Source: an uncultured Treponema sp. (GTDB lineage Bacteria > Spirochaetota > Spirochaetia > Treponematales > Treponemataceae). From it: a stretch of 8,031 bases of DNA. The position numbers and the translations under genes are program-made. The stretch lies in assembly GCA_937885235.1 (NCBI GenBank), contig CAKZZK010000179.1:1-8031 (forward strand), in the 5' to 3' direction. Under the pieces are notes generated by a model. The model did not search any database. It saw nothing but the letters and a program-made list of their open reading frames with translations, and was not told where the DNA came from. Shown here in pieces: positions 1-7,486 of this stretch (positions are counted from its first letter, which is position 1; each line of letters opens with the position of its first letter).

Positions 1-56
1 AAAAGTCCCTAAATTTTTAGGTGCTTAACTTGACAAAATCGCTTACGAATGACATA

Positions 57-91
57 AAAAAGCCCTACTCTCTCGCGGAGCAGGGCTTTTT
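57..91. terminator. Bidirectional intrinsic terminator downstream of glyA
   Basis: Perfect 10-bp inverted arms lie at 57-66 (AAAAAGCCCT) and 82-91 (AGGGCTTTTT). A further CTC/GAG pairing extends the stem inside them (68-70 with 78-80). A-run and T-run flanks are present on both sides, so the hairpin can terminate transcripts in either direction. It begins 17 bases past the glyA stop codon, so its obvious job is to end glyA transcription; any plus-strand transcript entering from the left would also stop here. Confidence 0.9.
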
Positions 92-107
92 CTAGTTTAT
101 TTTCACT

Positions 108-1607
108 TTATTTTACAAATTCCTGTTTCAGGAAATCCAAATCAAGCTCGGGGTAAAGCACATGGGCAGAAAGCAGGCGCTGTACGCATGTCTTTGCCTG
201 CTGCTCCACAGCCTCGTCAAGCACAATCTTTCCCTTGGCAGGCTTTCCGTCCTTGGTAAGGCCGGGCTTTGTTCCCTTGAGAACCATATCGATGATTGCG
301 GCGACATCTTTCATGTCGTCCGTGTTCATTCCCAGCGTGGTAAGGCCGGGCGTGCCCACACGGATGCCGCTCGTCCACCACGCGCCGTTTTTGTCGTAGG
401 GAAGAGCGTTCGCATTTGCCGTCACACCGCAGCGGAAGAGCGCCGCTTCAGCCTGCTTGCCTGTAAGTCCGTAACCCGTCACATCTATGAGCATGAGGTG
501 GTTGTCTGTGCCGCCTGTCTGCAGCCGCATTCCCAGCTTCTGGCATTCCTCGGCAAGTGCATGGGCGTTTTTCACCACGTTTGCCGCATACTGCTGGAAC
601 GCAGGTGTCCTCGCTTCCTTGAAGGCAACTGCCTTTGCCGCCATGATATGCCCAAGGGGACCGCCAAGCACCATGGGGCAGCCCTTGTTCACGTAATCGC
701 GGAATTCCTCCTTGCAAAGGATGAGCGCGCCACGGGGACCACGCAGCGTCTTGTGCGTGGTGGTAGTAACGACATCTGCCCATTTGACGGGGTCGTAATC
801 GCCCGTGAATACCTTGCCCGCAACAAGCCCCGCAAAGTGCGCCATATCCACCATGAGCGTGGCTCCGCACTTGTCGGCAATCTCGCGGAAACGGCGGAAG
901 TTTATCTTCCTCGGATAAGCGGAGAAGCCCGCAAGCAGGATGAGGGGCTTTACTTCCATCGCCTGCTTTTCAATAGCCTCGTAGTCAAGGAGCCCAGTCT
1001 CTCGGTTTACGCCATAGGGATGGCTTTCAAACATCCTTGCGCTCACATTCATGCGGTAGCCGTGGGTCAGATGCCCGCCGCAGGAATAATCCATGCCCAT
1101 GAGCTTCTGGTTGCCAAAACGCTTCCGCAGCATATCAAACTGCTCATCGCTGAGCTCCGCGAGGGACTTTACGCCAAGCTCTTCCAACGTGGGCGTTTCC
1201 ACCTTGCGGCTCAGAATTGCCCAGTAAGCCACCACGTTTGCATCACAGCCGGCATGGGGCTGCACATAGGCGTAATCCGCGCCAAAAAGCGCCTCTGCCT
1301 CGCGGGCGGCAACATTTTCCACTGCATCTATATTCACGCAGCCGCCATAATAGCGGTGCTCTGGATAGCCCTCCGCATATTTATCGGTAAGCAGGTTGCC
1401 CATCGCTGCCTGCACGTTGAGCGAGCAGTAATTTTCGCTTGCAACAAGCTTGAGGTGGCGGCGCTGGTTTTCTAGCTCATTCACCACGGATGCCGCAATA
1501 TCCGGCGCCACCGCGGCGGTCTGCTGCAGGTTCGCCACATAGGCGAGCATGGCAGGAGAGGGGCTGTTATTGCATTTCTGCAAATAATCTTCTATAGGGC
1601 TTGCCAT
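108..1607 (-). CDS. glyA: Serine hydroxymethyltransferase, long form
   Basis: This cytoplasmic PLP enzyme interconverts serine plus tetrahydrofolate with glycine plus 5,10-methylene-tetrahydrofolate, the main source of one-carbon units. Using the start at 1607 the protein has 499 residues. Visible signatures are KLVASENYCS near residue 53, GGHLTHG near 177, the VDMAHFAGLVAG stretch near 253, and VTTTTHKTLRGPRG, whose lysine (about residue 286) forms the Schiff base with PLP. Most bacterial GlyA proteins are about 410-430 residues. The extra length here is an insertion of about 35-40 residues before GGHLTHG and a charged insertion near 448-466. From memory this matches the long form in Chlamydia and Treponema. 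An upstream in-frame ATG at 1619 exists, but a GGAGG lies at 1617-1613, five bases before the ATG at 1607, so the downstream start is preferred. The gene has its own promoter and terminator and is not part of the sugar operon. Confidence 0.96.
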   Translation of the reverse strand: MASPIEDYLQKCNNSPSPAMLAYVANLQQTAAVAPDIAASVVNELENQRRHLKLVASENYCSLNVQAAMGNLLTDKYAEGYPEHRYYGGCVNIDAVENVAAREAEALFGADYAYVQPHAGCDANVVAYWAILSRKVETPTLEELGVKSLAELSDEQFDMLRKRFGNQKLMGMDYSCGGHLTHGYRMNVSARMFESHPYGVNRETGLLDYEAIEKQAMEVKPLILLAGFSAYPRKINFRRFREIADKCGATLMVDMAHFAGLVAGKVFTGDYDPVKWADVVTTTTHKTLRGPRGALILCKEEFRDYVNKGCPMVLGGPLGHIMAAKAVAFKEARTPAFQQYAANVVKNAHALAEECQKLGMRLQTGGTDNHLMLIDVTGYGLTGKQAEAALFRCGVTANANALPYDKNGAWWTSGIRVGTPGLTTLGMNTDDMKDVAAIIDMVLKGTKPGLTKDGKPAKGKIVLDEAVEQQAKTCVQRLLSAHVLYPELDLDFLKQEFVK

Positions 1608-1612
1608 AATGT

Positions 1613-1617
1613 CCTCC
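1613..1617 (-). promoter_or_regulatory. glyA Shine-Dalgarno that decides the start
   Basis: GGAGG on the minus strand sits five bases upstream of the ATG at 1607. It overlaps the first in-frame ATG (1619-1617), whose own upstream sequence (ACCAATTTT) has no ribosome-binding site. This makes 1607 the likely start and gives a protein beginning MASPIEDYLQK. Confidence 0.8.
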
Positions 1618-1641
1618 ATAAAATTGGTTCAAGTGGTCTTT

Positions 1642-1670
1642 ATCTTACCGCATAGTGCATAAATATGCAA
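1642..1670 (-). promoter_or_regulatory. Probable sigma-70 type promoter of glyA
   Basis: Minus-strand TTGCAT (1670-1665) and TAAGAT (1647-1642) are separated by exactly 17 bases. Transcription would begin roughly 25-30 bases upstream of the glyA ATG. The match to consensus is moderate (3 of 6 and 4 of 6), but spacing and location are right. A palindrome overlaps the -35 element. Confidence 0.5.
1656..1669. repeat. 14-bp palindrome over the glyA -35 region
   Basis: TGCATA-AA-TATGCA is a perfect inverted repeat with 6-bp arms. It lies within the spacer and -35 element of the putative glyA promoter, a position where a dimeric repressor would block RNA polymerase. No regulator can be named from the sequence, and AT-rich short palindromes also arise by chance. 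Confidence 0.35.
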
Positions 1671-1842
1671 TCCTAAAACATATTCTCAAACTGCTTTGAT
1701 ATCAAGAAGCCCAGCTCTCCGTCGCGTTTTACAGTATAGCTTCGCTGTATGCCTTGGGCATTGTCAAAACAGATTTGCACAACGAAAGGCCATGTGAAGG
1801 AAACGACGTTTTCTTGTTATACTCAGGTCATGCACTTCGTAA
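1671..1842. other. Gene-poor stretch upstream of glyA and the relic
   Basis: No intact gene, RNA gene or clear repeat is visible here. In the same plus-strand frame as the downstream relic, about 1,729-1,770 reads LQYSFAVCLGHCQN, which loosely recalls a radical SAM cysteine cluster but lacks the complete CxxxCxxC spacing. It may be an older part of the same decayed gene, or chance. Confidence 0.3.
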
Positions 1843-2073
1843 ACGCAAAATCAATTCTTTCACGTGGCACTTAACCGCAATTTTCCCGGAATGAAAGAAC
1901 GCTATATCCGCACCTTCGGCAATCGCTACGAAGTTCCAAGCCCTCGTGGGTCAGCCCTTATGCAGATTCTTTCAGACAGCTGCCGCAAGCACGGCATCAT
2001 GCTCGGATGAAAAATGGTGTTCGCTTATTTGCGCGAGTTCCCCGAGAGGAATATACAGATGAAATTGTTTTAG
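1843..2073 (+). pseudogene. Decayed C-terminal remnant of a radical SAM family protein
   Basis: In plus frame 1 the stretch after a TAA at 1840 reads as protein-like sequence: FHVALNRNFPGMKERYIRTF, then a YEVPSPRGSALM segment, then CRKHGIML. It meets a TGA at 2008-2010, continues in the same frame as VFAYLREFPERNIQMKLF, and ends at TAG 2071-2073. The FPG-MKE, SPRG-ALM, C-HGI and AYLREFPE blocks with a terminal LF resemble, from memory, the C-terminus of radical SAM proteins related to the SPL (DNA-repair photolyase) group. There is no proper start, no ribosome-binding site and at least one internal stop, and the full-length protein would need several hundred more residues upstream. It is therefore a degraded gene end, convergent with lacI. 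The family assignment is tentative; that it is a coding relic is better supported by the continuity of protein-like sequence across the stop. Confidence 0.5.
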
Positions 2074-2117
2074 AAAAATTAATCTGTGCGTGTTCACAAC
2101 TTGCTGACAGTACCTTT

Positions 2118-3128
2118 TTACAGTAAGCTGCGCACAGAGGCTCGTTCCACAAGCTCCACCGGCAGGACAGTGTTTTTTTCAATCTTTTTATTTTCCAAGT
2201 ATTCCAGCAGAATGCTGACAGCAAGTACGCCCTTCTGCCGCACGTCCTGCCGTATCGTGGTGAGCGGCGGGGTAATGGTGTTGCTGAGATACATGTCGTC
2301 AAACCCTATGACGGACATATCATCAGGCACGCGGCGACCTTCTTCGTACAAGCCTGCGATAATGCCCGCCGCAAGAAGGTCTGCGGTTGCAAAGACTGCG
2401 CTGATGTCATTCCGCGCTGCCAGAGCCCTGCCAACCGGCTTGCCCTCATCCACCGAAGTCACTTCATAAGCATTTTTTTCATCAAAGGCAATGCCCGCTT
2501 CTTCCAGCGCTTTCCTGTACCCCATAAAGCGCTCATGCACAACGCCCTGGTCGTATACCGGCGGGGAAACAAAAGCAATCTGGCGGTGCCCCTTGTCTAT
2601 GAGGTACTTTGTCGCCATATAGCCGCCTTTGAAATCTTCAAGCCCCACATTGTACAGGGTATTCTCCGGAATATAGCTGTCAAGCAGCACGCAGGGCACG
2701 CCGCTTTTTGCCAGCCGCCTGAAGAACGCGCCCTCAAATACACCGATGATGATCATGCCCGTAAGGTTCCACGTGCTGCACAGGGCAAGCAGTTCCCGTT
2801 CAGTGCTGACAGTCCGAAACATCATGTAGTAATCATGCTGGCTGAGTTCCTGCTCGATGGCGCGAAGCAGGAGGCTCAGGAATGGATCTTCTGAAAGCTT
2901 TGCACCGGAATGGACTGCATGATTTACGACACCGACAATGCGGGAATTTTTGTTGATAAGCGCACGGGCAGACATATTAGGCGTATAGTGATGCCTTTCA
3001 ATTATCTTGGTGATTTTCTCAACTGTCTCCTGCGACACACGGGACTTTGCCCCGTGGATAACATTGGAAACCGTCGTTATGCTCACCCCTGCTTCCTGCG
3101 CTATATCCTTTATTGTTATCATAACCAT
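2118..3128 (-). CDS. LacI-family transcriptional regulator (MalR-like role inferred)
   Basis: This 336-residue protein has the standard LacI architecture and length. The N-terminal helix-turn-helix is ITIKDIAQEAGVSITTVSNV at residues 4-23, the hinge region is near 50-60 (NMSARALINK), and a periplasmic-binding-protein-like sensor domain fills the rest. The C-terminal hallmark SVIGFDDMYLSNTITPPLTT starts near 262, and ERFMGYRKAL lies near 199. Family members bind palindromic operators as dimers or tetramers and respond to a sugar ligand. Placed 36 bases after the GH13 gene on the same strand, it is likely the last gene of the glycosidase operon and its local repressor, with a maltose- or isomaltose-type inducer (inference from neighbours). 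The upstream GGGG at about 3137-3140 is a weak ribosome-binding site, so either Met1 (3128) or Met3 (3122) could be the start; coupling to GH13 translation may help. Cognate operators are expected upstream of the transporter genes, outside this window. Confidence 0.93.
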   Translation of the reverse strand: MVMITIKDIAQEAGVSITTVSNVIHGAKSRVSQETVEKITKIIERHHYTPNMSARALINKNSRIVGVVNHAVHSGAKLSEDPFLSLLLRAIEQELSQHDYYMMFRTVSTERELLALCSTWNLTGMIIIGVFEGAFFRRLAKSGVPCVLLDSYIPENTLYNVGLEDFKGGYMATKYLIDKGHRQIAFVSPPVYDQGVVHERFMGYRKALEEAGIAFDEKNAYEVTSVDEGKPVGRALAARNDISAVFATADLLAAGIIAGLYEEGRRVPDDMSVIGFDDMYLSNTITPPLTTIRQDVRQKGVLAVSILLEYLENKKIEKNTVLPVELVERASVRSLL

Positions 3129-3164
3129 GAAGCTTACCCCGCAATCCCGTGTTTGTCAAGTTTT

Positions 3165-5066
3165 CTAAAATTTAAGCAGATAGCTTGTCTGTGGCGGAAC
3201 AATGACATCCAGAGCACCGTCCTTAACAACGCTTTCTACTTTGCTGCCAAAGCAGTCCGCCGTTACAGGCGCAGGAAGAATACCGTAATGTGCAAGGGGC
3301 AAGCACACAGTCTGCGGTTCATCTTCCAGAGAACAAATGACAAAACAGGCCTCTTTACGGGTAAAACGGGCAAATGCAATGACCAAGCCTTCCGCGCCCA
3401 GCACCGAAAAACTGCCTTCCCGCAACGCCTGCTCGCTGAGACGCAAAGCAATAAGCTTGCGGTAGAAATTCCGCATTGCCACGGCATCTGCATTCTGCTC
3501 CCACTGCCAATTAAAGGGATAGCGGCAAGCGTCAATCGAACGCTCGGAACCAGCCAGCAGGATTTCATCTCCATAGTATATGCTCGGGCAGCCCGGCAGG
3601 GTGAACTGCATGATGAGTGCCGCACGCAAGGCTTCCTTGCGCACCGAAGGGATATTGTGCAGACGCACGACATCGTGGCTGTCAAGCAAGTTGAATTGCT
3701 GCTGCTGTATGGCACCGGGGAGCCGGGCATAGAACTGGCAGATGCGCCTGGCAAGCTGTGCCGCACTGAGCCGCGAATCTACAGCGCGAAGAATCTGGTT
3801 GCGCTCGTTGTACAGATCCTTTGCCCCCGCAAATTCACGCAGGGGACGGGCGCAGCCAAAGTAGTTCATTGTTGCGTCCCAGCGGTCTCCCTGCAAGTCA
3901 ACAGAACAGTCTGCCCATTCTTCTGCGACAAGGTAGGCATCCTTCTTTACCGCCTTGAGCTCTGTACGGATTTCGCGCAGCACTTCCTCGTGCACATCTG
4001 CCTGCTCGTTCCGTGCCATGCAGTCAGCGACATCAAAGCGCCAGCCGTCTATGCCATAAGGCGGCAGGAGCCATTTTTTTAAGACAGAATCCTTTCCGCG
4101 GTAGATGATATCCCTTAAACGGGAAGATGTATAATTGAGTTGCGGCATAGTTGGCACGCCGAACCAAGAGGCATAGCTGTTGCCATCGCCAAAAAAGTAA
4201 AAGCTGCGATACGGGGAAGAGGGATTGTTATATGCCCCCTCTTCTTTCGGGAAAAACTCGCTGTCCTTGTTGAACCACTTTGCCGCGCTGCTTGTGTGGT
4301 TGATAGAAATATCAAGCAAGAGCTTCATACCGCGCTTGTGCATCTCTGCGATAAGCGCGATTAACGCCTCATCACCGCCGAGGTGCGGATCTATATGGAA
4401 ATAATCAAGCGCATCATATTTATGTATTGACGGTGAAAGGAATATCGGATTCAGATAGATGCCGTTTACGCCTAAATCCTGCAAATAATCAAGTTTGTCA
4501 ATGATTCCGTAGAGGTCTCCGTTGCGGAAATCAAGGTTGTGCCCCTGCTCATATTCCATTGCAGGAGTGTTCCAGCCCTCCGCAGTGCTGGCATAGCCTT
4601 GATAGCTGTATTCCCCCAGCTTTACATTCAGCTCAGGCCTGCCATTGCAGAAGCGGTCGGGGAAAATCTGGTAAAACACCGTATCCTTTACCCAGCGGGG
4701 AGCTTCGTAGTCGGCAAGGAGCACAAAGTCTGCATCTTCTGCGGGGATATAGTCCGTTATGCGGAACTGAGTGTAATAATAGATGCCCGTTGCAGTGACA
4801 AGGTAGAACTGATACTTGAAGTACGGGTCGCGTATCTGCACATCCGCTGTGTAGTAGACCAGTCCGTGTTCCTCGCTCGTAGCACACATCTCGTGCAAGC
4901 CTTCCACCCCGTATTCCCGTGCCCGAAGGAACACGTGGGTCAGCTCGTTATCTTTGAGTACCCGCAGTGAGAAGGTAACAGTTTCGCCTTTCTTGGGGTA
5001 GGGATTGCTGACAAATGTCGTCGTGCTGTCGCTGTAGACGCTTTCAAGCCATTCTTTTTTTTCCAT
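3165..5066 (-). CDS. GH13 alpha-glycosidase, neopullulanase/cyclomaltodextrinase/maltogenic amylase type
   Basis: This predicted cytoplasmic enzyme (633 residues, no signal peptide) hydrolyses alpha-1,4-linked gluco-oligosaccharides, and probably cyclodextrins or pullulan fragments. Residues 1 to about 120 form a beta-rich N-terminal domain like the CBM34 module of the GH13_20 group. The TIM barrel follows from VFYQIFPDRFCNG (130-142). The conserved GH13 regions are present: DISINH (252-257), GWRFDVAD (341-348) with nucleophile Asp345, LVAEEW (379-384) with acid/base Glu382, and LLDSHD (460-465) with transition-state stabiliser Asp465. The PGCPSIYYGDE segment at 491-501 and a C-terminal beta domain (about 560-633) complete the fold. 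All catalytic residues are intact. The gene starts 11 bases after the GH31 stop, with an AGAGGA ribosome-binding site overlapping that stop. Cyclomaltodextrinase, neopullulanase and maltogenic amylase cannot be told apart from sequence alone. Confidence 0.92.
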   Translation of the reverse strand: MEKKEWLESVYSDSTTTFVSNPYPKKGETVTFSLRVLKDNELTHVFLRAREYGVEGLHEMCATSEEHGLVYYTADVQIRDPYFKYQFYLVTATGIYYYTQFRITDYIPAEDADFVLLADYEAPRWVKDTVFYQIFPDRFCNGRPELNVKLGEYSYQGYASTAEGWNTPAMEYEQGHNLDFRNGDLYGIIDKLDYLQDLGVNGIYLNPIFLSPSIHKYDALDYFHIDPHLGGDEALIALIAEMHKRGMKLLLDISINHTSSAAKWFNKDSEFFPKEEGAYNNPSSPYRSFYFFGDGNSYASWFGVPTMPQLNYTSSRLRDIIYRGKDSVLKKWLLPPYGIDGWRFDVADCMARNEQADVHEEVLREIRTELKAVKKDAYLVAEEWADCSVDLQGDRWDATMNYFGCARPLREFAGAKDLYNERNQILRAVDSRLSAAQLARRICQFYARLPGAIQQQQFNLLDSHDVVRLHNIPSVRKEALRAALIMQFTLPGCPSIYYGDEILLAGSERSIDACRYPFNWQWEQNADAVAMRNFYRKLIALRLSEQALREGSFSVLGAEGLVIAFARFTRKEACFVICSLEDEPQTVCLPLAHYGILPAPVTADCFGSKVESVVKDGALDVIVPPQTSYLLKF

Positions 5067-5073
5067 AATATAT

Positions 5074-5079
5074 TCCTCT
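5074..5079 (-). promoter_or_regulatory. GH13 ribosome-binding site overlapping the GH31 stop codon
   Basis: Minus-strand AGAGGA (5079-5074) lies seven bases before the GH13 ATG (5066) and overlaps the GH31 TAG stop (5080-5078). This arrangement suggests translational coupling of the two glycosidases in a single transcript. Confidence 0.7.
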
Positions 5080-7465
5080 ATTTATTTTCAAGAAGTTCCA
5101 ACAGAGCCTCTATAAGAGCTGGCTCTTCCTTTCTCTGCAGCAAGGTCTGGCAGGCGGCAAGCGCATCCGTTTCATGTGCCTGTATGACGGCAAAAAGAGC
5201 TTCTTTTCTGCTAAAGTCGATGCGAGCCTTGTCCAATAAAGCAAAACAACGCTCCGCCTGTACAGGCTTTGAAGCTTCCTCGCACAAAAGGATAATGTCC
5301 GCTTCATCCGCAGAGGAGAGGGATATGCTCGCCGACACCTCCCGCCGCAGGGGGGTATAGCTAGTGTCGAGCGCAGTTTCTCTACCGCCCGTACTGAGCC
5401 GCAGGGACTTTGGCTCATTGCAGTTGAGGAAGTGCAGGGTGTATGTCCGTTTCTCAGGAAGCAGAGAGCGGTCTCCCTTGGCAGCATGGATATGGAAACG
5501 AAGCTCCTTGTCTTGCCAGAGCATGAACGTAGTGCGCACGCTCTTTCCTTCGGCATAGGCAAGGCTCTCACCATCGTCCTCGTAGAGGGTAAACGAACCG
5601 TCCGCGCCGGAAGCCAAGTATATGTCAAACGCTGCGGGGAAAGGATTTTGCGTTTCAATCTCACATTCTGCCGCCATCGGCAGGATGCCCCCCGCCTTGA
5701 GCAGCACGGGAATATCCTGCACGGGGCGGTACATGGTGAGCATCCGTCCTCCTGCATAGGTAACACCCGTAAATATATCTGTATATGCTCCGCCGGGCAG
5801 CCAGACGGAGACAGCTGCCCTTTGGAGGTCAAGCAGCATCGGCTCCGTAACTGGCGCACAGATGAGCTCTGTGCCAAAGAAATACTCGTTCGCCACTTCA
5901 TAGGCTTCCGCAAGCTGCGGATAGCTGTGGTACATCGGAGAGATAAGTGCTTCCCCCGTGCGGGCAAAGCGCTCGTTCATCGTATAGAGATAGGGAATAA
6001 GCTGATGGCGCAGGCGAAGGTAGCGCGTGATGACTTTTGATTCCGTTTCTCCGTATTTCCACGGCTCCTTGTGGTTGAAAGGACTTGCGGAGCAATGCAG
6101 GCGCATAATCGGCGAGAACACGCCGAACTGCACCCAGCGCACTTGAAGCTCCTCGTCATAGGTGCCGAGCATGTGGCCGCCGATGTCGTGGCTCCACCAG
6201 CCGTAGCCGATATTGGAGGCGGTGGAGGTAAACCAGGGCTGAAAGGCGAGGCTTCGCCAGGTGGTCCGGGTATCGCCGGAAAACCCGATGGGATAGCGGT
6301 GGCTGCCCGGCCCGCCATAGCGGGAGAGGATCAGCGGCGGCAGGCCCTGGCGCACGGCATGCAGATAGCGGGTGTGGTTGAGGGTGAACAGCGGATCGAC
6401 GCCCGGATCGCTGCTGCCTCCCTTTTGCTGCCAATCAAGCCACCAGAAATCCACGCCCTGCCGCTCCAGCGGGCACAGCACGGTCTCCTCGAAGGCCCGC
6501 GCATAGCGGGGATCGGCGGCATCGTAGGGATAGGGCTTCTCCTGGGCCGGGTCATCCCCCATTGCTCGCGCCATCTGCGCGTACTGCTCCTCGCAGGGGC
6601 GCACGCCGTCCGCCGGGTGATCGTTGAGCGTCACATGCAGGCCATGCTCATGCAGCCAGGCAAGCAGCGTCTCCGGCGCGGGAAATTTACAACGATCCCA
6701 GGTGTAGCCCGTCCAGCCGGTGCCATATTTGGGGTCGATCTCCGTGACGTGCCAGTTCATATCCAGCACCGAAACCGACAGCGGGATGCCCTCGGCGCTG
6801 AATTTTTCCATCAGCTCCCGGTAGCTCTCCTGGGTGTAGGGATAAAACCGGCTCCACCAGTTGCCCAGGGCAAAGCGCGGCAGGGTGGGCGCGGGGCCGG
6901 ACAGGCGCAGAAAATCCCGGATACAGCCCTTGAAATCCCAGCCATAGGCGAACAGATACAGATCGATGCCGTAAGGCCGCGCAGGCGTCAGGCTGCCTTC
7001 CCCGTCCATCCCCATCGAACGGCTGTCGTCCAGCACGGCATAGCCCTGCCAGGAGGTCAGCCCCTCCTCCAGCGGGATCGCGCCGTTGGCTTCATCCAGC
7101 GTGCGGGCGGTGCCGCCAAAGGTGCGATTGGGCTCCCCGTAATGCCACCCGCTGCCGTACAGCGTATACGCGCCCTTGAGCGCCGCCGTGAGGCCGCCAT
7201 AGGAGAAGGGCCGCTTATCATAGCTCAGCCGAAGCGCTTCGGTTTCCACCGTAAGGCCGCGCTCGGTCTCATCCACAGTAAAGGCCGGCACCGGAAAATC
7301 GCGGCACAGGGCCATCTGGGTGGCCGTATCGCAGAAGCGTCCGTCCTCCTCATACTCCAGGCGCAGCAGCCTGTCGGTCAGAACGGTGATGCGATAGCCT
7401 TCCCCCCGGATCACGGCTTTGGGATTAGCCTGCGGGCAGATGTGCCAGAGATCGGCGGCTTTCAT
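5078..7465 (-). CDS. GH31 alpha-glucosidase-type glycosidase (composite sequence)
   Basis: This 795-residue enzyme of glycoside hydrolase family 31 removes alpha-linked glucose (or xylose) from oligosaccharide ends; no signal peptide is seen, so it is probably cytoplasmic. The N-terminal beta-sandwich covers about 1-195 and the catalytic barrel starts near RFALGNWWSRFYPY (197-210). Substrate-binding Asp235 is in SVLDMNWH. The nucleophile Asp344 is in FWWLDWQQ and the acid/base Asp398 is in GFSGDTRTTWRSL. HDIGG (426-430) and the downstream MRLHCS (454-459) are also conserved. Residues after about 735 form a helical C-terminal extension. The start has a strong GGGAGG ribosome-binding site. The frame is intact, yet codon use changes sharply at about residues 435-460: upstream codons prefer ACC for Thr with very high GC3, downstream ones prefer ACG and are near 60% GC3. 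The full-length protein may therefore not exist in any one organism. Substrate specificity (alpha-glucosidase, isomaltase or alpha-xylosidase) cannot be decided. Confidence 0.9.
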   Translation of the reverse strand: MKAADLWHICPQANPKAVIRGEGYRITVLTDRLLRLEYEEDGRFCDTATQMALCRDFPVPAFTVDETERGLTVETEALRLSYDKRPFSYGGLTAALKGAYTLYGSGWHYGEPNRTFGGTARTLDEANGAIPLEEGLTSWQGYAVLDDSRSMGMDGEGSLTPARPYGIDLYLFAYGWDFKGCIRDFLRLSGPAPTLPRFALGNWWSRFYPYTQESYRELMEKFSAEGIPLSVSVLDMNWHVTEIDPKYGTGWTGYTWDRCKFPAPETLLAWLHEHGLHVTLNDHPADGVRPCEEQYAQMARAMGDDPAQEKPYPYDAADPRYARAFEETVLCPLERQGVDFWWLDWQQKGGSSDPGVDPLFTLNHTRYLHAVRQGLPPLILSRYGGPGSHRYPIGFSGDTRTTWRSLAFQPWFTSTASNIGYGWWSHDIGGHMLGTYDEELQVRWVQFGVFSPIMRLHCSASPFNHKEPWKYGETESKVITRYLRLRHQLIPYLYTMNERFARTGEALISPMYHSYPQLAEAYEVANEYFFGTELICAPVTEPMLLDLQRAAVSVWLPGGAYTDIFTGVTYAGGRMLTMYRPVQDIPVLLKAGGILPMAAECEIETQNPFPAAFDIYLASGADGSFTLYEDDGESLAYAEGKSVRTTFMLWQDKELRFHIHAAKGDRSLLPEKRTYTLHFLNCNEPKSLRLSTGGRETALDTSYTPLRREVSASISLSSADEADIILLCEEASKPVQAERCFALLDKARIDFSRKEALFAVIQAHETDALAACQTLLQRKEEPALIEALLELLENK
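6085..6163. other. Composition breakpoint inside the GH31 gene
   Basis: By hand count over 50 codons on each side, GC at third positions is about 84% (42/50) just upstream in the gene (residues about 390-439) and about 60% (30/50) just downstream (from about residue 460). Threonine codons change from ACC to mostly ACG and Glu/Lys codons from GAG/AAG-rich to GAA/AAA-containing. The reading frame and protein motifs continue smoothly. The breakpoint falls in the conserved MRLHCS region of GH31, where two homologous genes could be joined by assembly or recombination. Confidence 0.6.
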
Positions 7466-7470
7466 GGCGG

Positions 7471-7480
7471 TCCCTCCCTT
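7471..7480 (-). promoter_or_regulatory. GH31 ribosome-binding site
   Basis: Minus-strand AAGGGAGGGA precedes the ATG at 7465 with about five to six bases of spacing. The strong purine-rich match supports that start codon. Confidence 0.7.
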
Positions 7481-7486
7481 GAAAAG

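Noticed and set aside
8..21. CCTAAA-TT-TTTAGG inverted repeat at the left edge
   Set aside because: The stem is 6 bp and AT-rich with a two-base loop. It is too weak to call a terminator or operator.
30..58. TTGACA followed at 17 bases by CATAAA on the plus strand, a possible promoter
   Set aside because: The -10 box is poor and the bidirectional terminator starts at once downstream, with no plus-strand gene beyond it.
162..1475. 437-codon plus-strand open frame opposite glyA
   Set aside because: It is antisense to a motif-complete glyA gene. Its translation is rich in Cys, His and Arg without recognisable domains, as expected for a shadow frame.
1620..1800. Folate or glycine riboswitch upstream of glyA
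   Set aside because: The predicted promoter leaves only about 30 bases of leader, too short for a riboswitch, and no conserved core was recognised.
2074..2117. Possible terminator after lacI (TGTG/CACA pairing followed by T-rich minus-strand sequence)
   Set aside because: The pairing is only 4 bp with a six-base loop, so I cannot support an intrinsic terminator here.
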